Positions 47,903 to 57,836 of a stretch of 64,000 bases of DNA are shown piece by piece. The stretch covers positions 1,065,776 to 1,129,775 of the forward strand of contig JALRMH010000007.1 in assembly GCA_026119935.1 (NCBI GenBank). Reading direction: 5' to 3'. This stretch comes from Endothia cerciana (Eukaryota; Ascomycota; Sordariomycetes; Diaporthales; Cryphonectriaceae). The translations under genes and the position numbers were made by a program. Numbering within the stretch: position 1 is the first letter of the stretch; every line of letters starts with the position of its first letter. Under the pieces are notes generated by a model, which saw only the letters and a program-made list of their open reading frames with translations, did not search any database and had not been told where the DNA came from.

Positions 47903-49119
47903 TGTGTTATTCCTGACCGGTTAGACTGTAGGACCGTCGCTGATGACGAGCAATGAAGGAAATCTGGGGGAGGGGGGCAGCATCTGAGACGGCAATCAAG
48001 GTCAACTGTGGCCAAACCAAAGAAGGGTGGCGATATCCTGTGGCACGGGTTGAGGTGTTATATCATGTAGGAAGTCGGAGTTCAGCCCAAGTATGGATAT
48101 GAGACGACTCCGACTCCGACTGGCTCGGGATGGGCTCCCAGTCGTCACCGCCACCCAATGGGTATGAGATGTCCTTCTGAATTCCTAGGAGGTTGAAACG
48201 CCATGCGAGACATGGGAAACAATGCTGCTGGATCCGGAGCCACACATGATAGGGTCCGGCTCACAGGCTGGCAGGACAGGGGGGATGGATGTTTCCTGTA
48301 TCCCTCGCCTCGGACGAGGCCTGCCACGTCTGATGCGCGAGCTCGACCGGCCAGGCTCTGGCACGCTTGACGGCTGAGGTGCTGGAGGTGGAACAGGACC
48401 CCTCACCTCCCGGGCTGCCGAGATATCGACACTGCGTCTGCGGCCGGGGTTCGCCTCGACTCCGCGGCTCGGTGTGCAGACCGGTCAGGAATCATGGGGT
48501 GGGACGCGACACATCGTGACGCAGACGGCGCGAGATCCTGCCGTTGTGATGGGACAGCACCGTGAAGTGAACCCTTTGAGGACCGCTGGGGACCACTGCC
48601 GACCGCCACACGTCCTGGGAGGTAGGACTAGCCAATAGCCTACGCCAGAGGGGACAACACCCTGGATCAATGATATGTTCCTGTTCAGGGTTGTTTGGCG
48701 TGGCGGACAAAGCGACAGCTGCCCAGGCCTGCCTGCCATGGTGTACTCATGCAACCATACAGGCCTCAGCCCTTCTTGCCTGCCGACCTCGGCCCCCCGG
48801 AAGAGAAACCCCCCCCCCCCCCCCAAGCCCAAAACCCCAACCAAGCTCAATCCGTCAGGCGGTAAGCCAGGGTACCGTCTGTACCTTACTGGCCATAATT
48901 CTGCCCATGTACGGATCGTCACGTACTACTCCATATCCTGAGCTCGTCCGCACGTCCTGCGAGGTATCATCGTCCCTGAGGCTCCTCGAGAAACCCACGA
49001 CTGGTCACGGGGGCTCCGGTCGGCAGAAGCACCACCCACAAAGACACGATGCAATCAGCTACCTGACCAGCACTTCACACCGCACCGCATCGCACCCTGG
49101 CCGTCCTCCATGTCCCGCC
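47903..49119. promoter_or_regulatory. Divergent promoter region of the zinc transporter and IML1
   Basis: This is 1217 bp between two outward-facing start codons. The reading frame of IML1 remains open to about 48670, but the upstream translation lacks family features, so I treat it as leader. A poly(C) run lies near 48809-48824. Confidence 0.5.
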
Positions 49120-52100
49120 ATGCCTTCCTCGTCAGTACGACGACCTCACTGGTCGCATCTGCGCCAGCTGAGCCGGACGAGCCTGGATAAGCTGGCCACC
49201 GAGCCGCCGCGGTCCCCGGACACCGCCTCGAGCAACTCGACCCTCCGCGTGGAGAGCCGGGACGAGGCGCACGAGGGCCCGCGGCGGAAGTGCACCATCA
49301 CCGTGAACGAGTCCTTCGCCCGCGACGAGATCCTGCTCAACCTCGACCTGTTCAACAACGACTTCAGGCCTGGCATGCTGGTCTCCATTGACATCCTGAG
49401 GCCCGAGGTGTCCAAGCCGCAGTCCACCGCGGCTAGGAGGCTGGCAGCCCTGGATGCGCCGAGGCATGGCGTCGCCGCCGCCGCCGAGGCCGGCCAGCCT
49501 GCCAAGCGGTACATCTTCGTGGTGAAGGATATGCCCAGGGAGCTCAAGATAAGGTACCCCCACGTCGAGCTGTACGTGGCCAAGCACATCGCCGACGTCT
49601 TTGGCATGAAGAAGGGCTCCCAGGTCATTCTGGCACCGGTACGGTCAAACCAAACACAAACCCCTCCCCCCCCAACCGGGCGCGGCTTCCGCTATGGCCC
49701 GGCTGAAGGTTCCCCCATCTCGGCTAACGCTCGCGGCGTGCAGGTGGACGAGAGCAATCCGGCCGTCGAGGCGTCCCACGTCGAGCTGACCTTCAAGGAT
49801 CAGTACCTCTCGCGCGCCGACATGTGGAGGTTCGCGGTGGGAGAACTTGCAGACCGCACCGTGTACAAGGGCCAGATGATGTTGTTCATGGTCACTGTCA
49901 AGGCCCAGATCTCCGCAGTCTTCGTCGATGGACGCAAGGTCCACTCGGCCTTCTTCGGGACGAACACGAAGCCCATCTTCCGCAGTGAATCCGCCCGGTA
50001 CGTGCTTTTCATCCAGATGGCCAGAGAGATGTGGGACTTCGACTCCGACAACTCGGGCGAGATCATGTTCAACAAGGTCGTCAACGGCTTCCTGCCGGCC
50101 CTGTTCAAGAGGTGGGCAGACCTCAAGGTCAAGCACCTGGTCACAGTGGTGCTGTTCGCAAGGGTCGAGTACGACACCGGCCTCACGGCCGAGCTCGGCA
50201 ATGCCACTTTCCGGAATGACTACTACACGGGAGTCCAGGATTCTGGTGACAAGCGGCCGTACAAGGACTTCTACCGGGTTGTCGTGAGCGAGATGGGGAG
50301 CGGCGAGTGGACCACGATCCTCTACCAGCTGAAGAAGGAGTTCAACTACTTCCGCCGGGACATCAGTGTCCACCATCTGCAAGCAATGAGCTCGATCCCC
50401 AGTCTCTCCGAGGAGCCCGGCTCAAGGGCTGGCCCTACCAGCCGCATCAAGGCCGAGTCGTCGCGGGCTCTGTATGGAAACGTTCTGGAGGCTATCAACC
50501 TTGCATCCTCCCTCTTCGCTCACGACTACATCGACAGGGACCTCATGAGGACGGGGATATCCATAGTTGTCATCTCCCCCGGCCCCGGCGTCTTTGAGGT
50601 TGAGTACGAGACTCTTAGGCGGACCACCGAAGCTCTGGTTGGGAACGGAATCGGTATAGACCTGATCTGTGTACCAAAGATCCCCCTCCACTCTGTTCCC
50701 TTGTTCCGCTACCGCAACCCTGCCAGGGCGGGTGGCCATGCCTCCAAGCCGAAGCCGGCCTTCAGCTACGGGAGCACGCCAAAGCTCTCCACGCCGCTGG
50801 GGAGCAGCTACCAGAGCCTGTCTGGATCTTTCTCGCCAAACCGCAGCAGTGATGTCACGCGCCGATCTGAGTCCTTCGCGATGCGCCCGGCCGGCGTGTG
50901 GTGCTTCGCTCTGCCCCAGTGGCTCCACGTTTCCTACTGGACAGGCAGCTCCGACAACGCCCTGTCGTTCGAGGGCATCGCGCTGTCTGTTGCAGACCAG
51001 CCCAAAGATTCTCAGGACGACTTTGCCGTCAGGTGTCGGATGTATGACCTCCAGATGAGGAGCGTGCTGGAGACGAACGAGATCGACACCGTGCCATTAT
51101 ACAGTGACCCTTTCTTCCCCCAGAGCATCTTGCAGGATGCCCTGGCGCAGAAGGGTCTCCTTCATGACCTGCGGGAGATTGCTTCGATACCTGGTCAGAA
51201 GATACATGACCCGTTGCATGACACCGTCTTCGGCTTCCAAAAAGCAGGTGTTGACAGGCATGCCAAAGCCGGAGAGAAATCACTGTGGAAGCAACTGCAA
51301 GAGTTTGATGATGCGAGGGCAAAACTGGAGAAATCAAGGCAACGGCATCGGATACCTAGGATTGTCCGAGATCTTGATGATGGGACGAGACACCCTGCGG
51401 ATGACACAAATATCTACGGCACCCCCGTGGGCGACCGAAGAACCTCGTTCAGTAGCTCAGCAGTCCCGACCACATCCGGCCTGCCCCGCCGGAAGATCCA
51501 GGGTGGACCAGCTGCATTCTCACACTCTAGGAAGAGCTCTGACAGCACTGCTGAAAACACCAAGGTGTCTACCTTGAAGGTCCCAAAGTTCCTCCGCCAA
51601 ATCAGCCTCGGGCAGAGAGGCTTTGGCATAGCTGCTCCCCAGGCAGCTGTAGCCCAGGTTCAGGCCGAGCACGTGAGTGCTGTCAAGGACAACCCACCTC
51701 CTACGCTGACCCTGACGGCCTCGAAAACAAGCGGGATGAAATCAAATCGTCCAACCACCCCACAGAGCATGTCTAGCTGCGGTTCTACTCCGGCCAAAGA
51801 GATCGGGCGTAGTGCCGCACTTGGTTCAACTAGAGACTCAAGGTCAGAGACGCCCAGCCGGCCGATGTACATCAAGAGCGCCCAGCCTTCGACAGACACC
51901 GTGCCGCAGGCCGTCAATGAGTCTCTCGTATCAACCCTGCGGCCTTCAACTTTTTACCGTCCTGAGAATCCCGAGCAGAAACTTTCGAATCTGCTGAGGC
52001 GCGCGGATACCACTGAAGATGACGATGCTCAGAGGAACAAGCTGCTTGCAGGTGCCGTGCCGGAATTGCCCGCCATGCTGTCCCCGACCACCGCCATGTC

Positions 52101-54816
52101 ACCGTGGTTGACAGTGGTCAACCCGTCGAACCCAGACGTAGAGAAGGTGGACATGGCCAGACTGTACAGCAGATGGCAGCATGTTTTCGTTCGGCCGTCG
52201 GCGATGAGGGTCATGAAGTGGAAGTCGTTGTGTTCTCCCGCAGCGGTCCCGCTGACAACCGAGTACTTCCCTACAAAGGAGCAGTTTGATCGCGAGTACC
52301 AACGGCAGCCGTACCAGATCGAACAAAACGAGGATGAAGACCTGACTGAGGAGCCCCGGAGTCGTGAGGAGTTCCTCCGAGAGCTTATCAGCTTACGATT
52401 CTCTCAAGGCTTCCAAGTGGTCATTGGACCGGCCGTGGCGCGAGCCTTCGGGCAGAAGCATGTCAAAGTCGGCGACATCTTCTCTAGAGACCGCGAGATT
52501 GAAGACGGGACGAGCGTCTTCATGGCGGTTGGAAACACAATACACCAGCTTTCCTGCGTCAACGAGACGGAAGTCGAAGTTACGATCTACGTACGCAAGC
52601 CCACAGAGCCCACCAAACAACCAGACAGCACGGGTGCGATATACAAGCCAGCCATCCGCACGCTTCTTGACCACGAGTATGAGACCGTCGAGATCGATAT
52701 CATCACGCCCAAAGCCGACAGAAACTGGAACTTTATCGACTCTTTCATTGCTGGGCATTACGACGAGATGTCCGATGAGAATATGAGGTTTTGGCGCGCC
52801 CGATATGTCTTGATCCCCACCACCTCTTCGAAGGACCTCTCGAATCCCAGATTTGCAGATAACGAGGAAGAGGTCCGTCTCGAGGGCATCAGATATCTCG
52901 CACAGCAATGGCTGAAGAACCGATACGTACCTCCGAGTGAGCGGCGCTTCCAGCCTCAAGGTCAACGAAAGCTCAGGGACCTAAACCCGTTAGACATCGT
53001 TTACAAGACCGAAGACCCGTCGGTAGTCATTGCCGCAGAGCTTGAGACACTACCCCTGCTCGAAGGCCTCGAGCCCGGGAACAGGAGAGGTCAGCTTGTG
53101 ACTAATCGAGAGCGGTTCAAGAAGTCGAACTTCAAGGTTGCTGCGCTGGCAGAGGCAATGCAGCAGCCCGTGGAGGAGGGCGGCGTTCGACTGCAGAACC
53201 GGCGATGGCACTTGCGTCTACACTACAACTGCTTCATCGGATCCGATATGACAAATTGGCTGCTTGACAACTTTGAGGACCTGGAGAGCCGAGGGGAAGC
53301 GGAAGCCCTGGGCAACAGCCTGATGGTGGATAAAGCTCGCGACGGAGACGAGCCAGGCTTGTTCGTGCACGTCGAGAAACGACACCAGTTCCGAGACGGG
53401 CAGTACTTCTACCAGATCAGCAGCGATTACGCGAATCCACAGCCACCAAGCTGGTTCAACAGCACGAGACGCAATCTGGTGTCTATACCGCCCACACCTC
53501 GTTCCGAGAACGCTCCTCGCGACCTGCCACCGCCGCCGTCGATGTCGAGACCAATTTCGATGCATGAGGAGGACTCCTCAGCGTCCAGCGCCACGACTCC
53601 TACTAACCCGGTTGTGGCAAGTGGCCGGCGGCCGAGAGTTGCCCTGAGCAAGGTCATGAAATACGATGTGGACCCACGAAAGCGGTCATATCGACCTGAG
53701 AGGATCGATTTGCACTACGACCGCCTTCACAACCCAGACAACTGTTATCACATCCGCGTCGAGTGGATGAACACGACACCTAAGCTGGTTGAGGATGCCG
53801 TGGAAGGTTGGGCAAGAGACATGGCACGGTTCGGGCTGCGCCTCGTCGAGGTTCCGATCGGTGAGTCGTGCACGATCAGCGACATCAATCCCTTTCGCAG
53901 GCCATATCCAATCAAGCTGGCCCTACCGCCGCCAGATCAACAGCCGGTCACCTACTACGACCCAAATTCCTTTGCCGCCACGACCCAACCAAGAAAGCAC
54001 TTCTATCAAAAGGCAATTCTGAGAAGATTTGACTTCGTTCTTGACATGGAGGCGGCAGCTGATTTCCCAAGCAATGTCGAGGTGACCTATTCCTGGGGTA
54101 GGCCTGAGTTCAAATACGCGCAGTACATCCATCGGTCTGGCACAATCCTCGCGCAGGTCACGGAGGAGGGAAACTTCCTCCTTCTCGGGAACAGGTTGCA
54201 CACCAGCCGGGCCGCCATGGCCGCACGCGAGCGGGAGATACGCAACGAGCAGCAGGTCTCCATCGACCGCGCGGCCGGCCGAGGGGGCCTTGGTGCCGCC
54301 TTCACACCCTACGGCCTCGCGGCCACACCCGGCTCCTCGCCCATGGTTCGGCCGACCATGTTCGCCAGCCCCGTGGTCCGCGCCACAAGCACACCAGCGG
54401 CAGTAGATGGGCCGGCCGTGCCGCCGTCACGATTGCCGGGCTGTGCTTCGGCCTCGATCGGCGACGAGCCCTGGCTAGTCAAGGACGAGTTGGAGAAGTT
54501 CTGCGGCGGCAAGGCCACGCTTGAGGGATTCTACAAGGAGATGCTCGAGCAGGCGCAGACGCTCGCCTCGGGGAGTAGTCGACTGAAGCCCACGACGGTG
54601 ACGACGCCTGGCATGGGGCCCGTCGGTTCTGTCACGGATAGCAACATCCCGATCATCGGGCTGCCCCCCGGAGTGCTTGCCCAGCAGCAGGCGGAGGATG
54701 CTCGGGGCGGGCCGGCCGGGACAGTCAGTCCTGCGCCTGCGCAGCGGACTGCTAGCCCTGGGATTGTGATGACGGCCGCGAGATTGCTGAGGAGGGGGAG
54801 TGTGCAGCATGGTTAG
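49120..54816 (+). CDS. IML1: IML1/DEPDC5, GATOR1 (SEACIT) GAP subunit for Rag GTPases
   Basis: Exons are 49120-49638 and 49744-54816, giving 1863 residues, the usual size for fungal Iml1. The protein is the catalytic subunit of SEACIT/GATOR1, which turns off Gtr1 and so TORC1 when amino acids are scarce, acting at the vacuole. The start MPSSSVRRPHWSHLRQLSRTS is family-like. The conserved N-terminal part has PHVELYVAKHIADVFGMKKG and HVELTFKDQYLSRADMWRF; a DEP domain begins near residue 1320 (HYNCFIGSDMTNWLLDNFED); the C-terminal domain has RIDLHYDRLHNPDNCYHIR and FDFVLDMEAAADFPSNVEV. The only intron is 105 nt, a multiple of three without an in-frame stop. Upstream frame from 48670 is probably leader. 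Confidence 0.95.
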   Translation: MPSSSVRRPHWSHLRQLSRTSLDKLATEPPRSPDTASSNSTLRVESRDEAHEGPRRKCTITVNESFARDEILLNLDLFNNDFRPGMLVSIDILRPEVSKPQSTAARRLAALDAPRHGVAAAAEAGQPAKRYIFVVKDMPRELKIRYPHVELYVAKHIADVFGMKKGSQVILAPVRSNQTQTPPPPTGRGFRYGPAEGSPISANARGVQVDESNPAVEASHVELTFKDQYLSRADMWRFAVGELADRTVYKGQMMLFMVTVKAQISAVFVDGRKVHSAFFGTNTKPIFRSESARYVLFIQMAREMWDFDSDNSGEIMFNKVVNGFLPALFKRWADLKVKHLVTVVLFARVEYDTGLTAELGNATFRNDYYTGVQDSGDKRPYKDFYRVVVSEMGSGEWTTILYQLKKEFNYFRRDISVHHLQAMSSIPSLSEEPGSRAGPTSRIKAESSRALYGNVLEAINLASSLFAHDYIDRDLMRTGISIVVISPGPGVFEVEYETLRRTTEALVGNGIGIDLICVPKIPLHSVPLFRYRNPARAGGHASKPKPAFSYGSTPKLSTPLGSSYQSLSGSFSPNRSSDVTRRSESFAMRPAGVWCFALPQWLHVSYWTGSSDNALSFEGIALSVADQPKDSQDDFAVRCRMYDLQMRSVLETNEIDTVPLYSDPFFPQSILQDALAQKGLLHDLREIASIPGQKIHDPLHDTVFGFQKAGVDRHAKAGEKSLWKQLQEFDDARAKLEKSRQRHRIPRIVRDLDDGTRHPADDTNIYGTPVGDRRTSFSSSAVPTTSGLPRRKIQGGPAAFSHSRKSSDSTAENTKVSTLKVPKFLRQISLGQRGFGIAAPQAAVAQVQAEHVSAVKDNPPPTLTLTASKTSGMKSNRPTTPQSMSSCGSTPAKEIGRSAALGSTRDSRSETPSRPMYIKSAQPSTDTVPQAVNESLVSTLRPSTFYRPENPEQKLSNLLRRADTTEDDDAQRNKLLAGAVPELPAMLSPTTAMSPWLTVVNPSNPDVEKVDMARLYSRWQHVFVRPSAMRVMKWKSLCSPAAVPLTTEYFPTKEQFDREYQRQPYQIEQNEDEDLTEEPRSREEFLRELISLRFSQGFQVVIGPAVARAFGQKHVKVGDIFSRDREIEDGTSVFMAVGNTIHQLSCVNETEVEVTIYVRKPTEPTKQPDSTGAIYKPAIRTLLDHEYETVEIDIITPKADRNWNFIDSFIAGHYDEMSDENMRFWRARYVLIPTTSSKDLSNPRFADNEEEVRLEGIRYLAQQWLKNRYVPPSERRFQPQGQRKLRDLNPLDIVYKTEDPSVVIAAELETLPLLEGLEPGNRRGQLVTNRERFKKSNFKVAALAEAMQQPVEEGGVRLQNRRWHLRLHYNCFIGSDMTNWLLDNFEDLESRGEAEALGNSLMVDKARDGDEPGLFVHVEKRHQFRDGQYFYQISSDYANPQPPSWFNSTRRNLVSIPPTPRSENAPRDLPPPPSMSRPISMHEEDSSASSATTPTNPVVASGRRPRVALSKVMKYDVDPRKRSYRPERIDLHYDRLHNPDNCYHIRVEWMNTTPKLVEDAVEGWARDMARFGLRLVEVPIGESCTISDINPFRRPYPIKLALPPPDQQPVTYYDPNSFAATTQPRKHFYQKAILRRFDFVLDMEAAADFPSNVEVTYSWGRPEFKYAQYIHRSGTILAQVTEEGNFLLLGNRLHTSRAAMAAREREIRNEQQVSIDRAAGRGGLGAAFTPYGLAATPGSSPMVRPTMFASPVVRATSTPAAVDGPAVPPSRLPGCASASIGDEPWLVKDELEKFCGGKATLEGFYKEMLEQAQTLASGSSRLKPTTVTTPGMGPVGSVTDSNIPIIGLPPGVLAQQQAEDARGGPAGTVSPAPAQRTASPGIVMTAARLLRRGSVQHG

Positions 54817-54948
54817 GTATCGCCACCTTCTACGGGGGCACCACCACTTTGATAGGTATGGCAGATGGGTAGATGTTGTTCGCGCTGTTCGGAGCATCCG
54901 GGTCGACACATCCGATACCGATTCTGAGCCAATATCAATATGCAGGTT

Positions 54949-57351
54949 TTACTGCGCACCAGTCTGTGACCTTGTTTCTGTCGGACCTGTCGAGCCTTGT
55001 GTGAGATTGCTAAATAAAGCCATATCCACGCCCTGTAGAGCCCAGTCATCCACGTCTGCTGCTAGACCAGACACAAGAAGGCGGGGCTCCTGTGCGTGGC
55101 TGTCGCCGACAGACGATGATCCTAGGTCCCAGGTTGCCGCTTCAGAGTGGTGGGGCGGGGAAGCTGGGTGAAGCCACGATGGGACGGCCTGCCAGTCATC
55201 GTTGACAGGTTGTACGTCGCTGAACACATGGCCAGCGGGCGGCGGGAGGGACTCGCATAGGATGGCAAGGCCAGCATCAGTCGCCTGCGGGGCAGATTTG
55301 TGGCCAAGCAAGGACCCGGAGAGCGTGTTTGTCGGCTGGGTGCAGCCGGTAGTGGTAGGACGGTGCTCAATACTAATCGTCCCGAAGTACGGGATCTGGA
55401 TCCGCAAGACGCCGGATGGCGCGTCGGTACCGCTGGGAGGTTCGGGCTGGTGGCGGCCGTCCTCCGGAGAGGTGGTGGTTTGGTAGCAGAGGCCCCTGGC
55501 GGCATTGTCCTCGATGTCGAGGAGGGGCCGAAGGATGCCAGAGATCCTTTGGGCAACTGCGTCCTGCCCCTCCTGGGCCGCCGCCTCCATGATCTCGAGA
55601 GTGCACTCGAGCAGTCCGCGGTCGCCCAGCCGCTGGTGCTGGAGCGATTGGAGAACGCCAACACCCTTGCCGGTGTCGGCCCCCTGCCGGCGGCGAGCCT
55701 CGATATGCGCAAGGCACAGCGTCGTGCTAGCGATAAAGGCGATGAAGTCGACGCCGCGGCAGTACGCAGCAGGTGAGCCAGAGCTGCGGAAGGACACGAA
55801 CCGGGACACGACCTCACGACTGGCGCTGGCTGCGGTCATCTTGCTGTAATCGAAGTCCGCGCCGGCGGAGGAGGGGAGCAACACATATGACAGGTGCAGC
55901 TGTACCAAGAGATGCCGGTGCGTAAACTGGTTCATGAGGCGGAGCGACTCGTCGAACGCCCTTGCGTCGTCGTTGTTGGCGAGAGCGGTGGGCTCCGCGG
56001 CCAGCAGCCACCACCTTGGCGGCATCAGAGCCGCAGCCTCCTGGAGCATCCTGTCGATCCTGTATGTCGCGGCGAGATCGTTCCGCTGGGCGCCGTTGCG
56101 CTGCAGGATGAGCCCACCGGCGACCGCCATCATGCGCTCCATGCGCTCCAGGGCGGTGCACCTCCCGAGCGCCTCAGGCCTGGCGAAGACGTCCTCCGTA
56201 GAGCCCTGCGGGAGGCCTAGCATCAGCGAGAGGTACCTGTCCGAGAAGACCAGCCGGCACCACATATAGTCCGGGTCGATACGGTTCCGGGTCTCAGCCT
56301 CGAGGATCGTGCGCGGGGGGCTGCCGCCGCCGGTGTGTAGCCCCATCGCCTGCCCCAGGGCCATGGCCCGCCGGTTCGCCAGCCAGGCCCGCCGGAGGTT
56401 CCCGGCGTTGTTCAGGAACATGCTCTCCATCATGACGCACTCGACCCCCTCGAGCGAGCTGACAAGCTCGTTGTCGCTCGTCACGAGCCTAGAGGCGGCG
56501 TTCACCACGCGGGCCATCAGCGCGCGGTAGTCCGTGCTCATGCCGGCCAGCCCCGCGGCGGCGCTGGGCTGGATGCCCTGCAGGAGGCTGCCGAGCATCA
56601 GGAGCCGTCGGGCGACGAGGACCGGGTGGGACCCTGGTGAGGGTAGCTGCAGCATGCGTCTCGGTGATGCTATCTGCCTGGGGAAGAACTCCGAGTACGG
56701 CATGCAGACCACGCCGTGGGACAGTACTGAGACGCCGACCGGGACGCTCAATATCAGGTCGAGGTCGTCCTCACCAGGCCACACCGCGAGGAGCGCGCGG
56801 GAGATCTCATGGAGGCTGCCGGTTACCATGCCCTGTACATCGGGGCAGGGTGATTCTCCGGAGCCGGTGTCGCAGTGGCGGTCCTTGGGGTCTCGCTGCT
56901 CAGCATGTCAGATAAACTGCGCAGACGAAAGGGCGGCCCGTGGGCAGTTCCTCACTGCTGGGTCTGCATCGCCGTCCCGGCCGGAGCGATCCCGGGAGGT
57001 CGGCGTCGTGACACCCGCCCCGCCGCCGGCTGCGCGCCCCTCGTTGACCAGCTGCTCGACCAGCGATTCCACACGGCCGAGCCTGTCATCCCTGCTGCTC
57101 CCCCGGGCCGCCGCCGGCGCGGGCTCGTCGTGGAACTCCTGGCTGACGCACTTGGTCCGGCGGCTCCTGCACCCGTCGCAGGTGGTTCCCGTGGGCGATG
57201 CGAAGGTGCACCGGGTCTTGCGCCGCTTGCACTCCCAGCAGCTCTGCGTGCCCCTGCGGACCTTGCGCCTCTTGGGCAGGGGCGGCCTCGCCTTCTCCGC
57301 CCCGGTGGTGGTGGTGGTGGCGTCGCCACGGCGTGGGGCTGCCTCTGGCAT
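54949..57351 (-). CDS. Zn2Cys6 fungal transcription factor with coiled-coil linker
   Basis: Exons are 57351-56956 and 56895-54949 on the minus strand, both phase 0, giving 780 residues. The DNA-binding domain has Cys38, 41, 48, 58, 61 and 68 (CX2CX6CX9CX2CX6C), after a basic stretch PKRRKVRR that may be the nuclear signal. RVESLVEQLVNEG just after it suits a short dimerising coiled coil. The second exon holds the fungal-specific regulatory region (RRAWLANRRAMALGQAMGLH, RNRIDPDYMWCRLVFSDRYLSLMLGLPQ). It is divergent from the NmrA-like gene, with 485 bp between start codons, an arrangement often seen when a local regulator controls its neighbour. Its 3' end is only 132 bp from the IML1 stop, in convergent orientation. 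Confidence 0.88.
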
Positions 57352-57836
57352 CCCCGTCGACCTGGCGGTGTATTCTTTCCCTCTTTCTTTTCTCCGTCAG
57401 CACTCAATGAAGGCCAGATGGCAGGGACAAGTTTGCTGGTACAAGCGGGGAAAAGCAGAAGAGGGTTGGACCGTGTAGATTTTCAAACTACATATCAGGG
57501 TCACCCCGCGGCGCAGATGCATCAGAGGTATTTCGTCCGCCGCGGCGGAGAACGGCGGGACCTAGTCACATAAGCGCCGGAGGGCTCAGGGGGGGGGGGG
57601 GGATCCAAAGACATCAGCCCTGTTGTGTGTAAACTTCGCCGCGGACGACAAGCCTGCATGTCCATAAAGCCTATTGCCTGAAGGGATAGTCCGAGCGGAT
57701 ATAAATCCAAATGACCGGAAGGTGTATAAAATGCACTCTTATTGAACCTGCTTATATCTCTTGACATCGTACAAATTTCGCAACCACTATAAATTATTCA
57801 CCACTACCACCACTTATTATCCCAAAGGTCTTCACG
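57352..57836. promoter_or_regulatory. Shared divergent promoter with three CCGCGG palindromes
   Basis: This lies between the Zn2Cys6 factor (left, minus) and the NmrA-like gene (right, plus). It carries CCGCGG at 57506-57511, 57540-57545 and 57639-57644; the middle one sits in a perfect 14-bp palindrome (57536-57549). Zn2Cys6 dimers bind paired CGG triplets, so these are candidate operators. A poly(G) run near 57587-57602 separates the second and third sites. Confidence 0.6.
57725..57730 (+). promoter_or_regulatory. Candidate TATA box of the NmrA-like gene
   Basis: TATAAA lies 107 bases upstream of the ATG at 57837, a usual distance for a TATA element plus a short leader. A second, weaker TATAAAT lies closer, near 57788. 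Confidence 0.5.
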
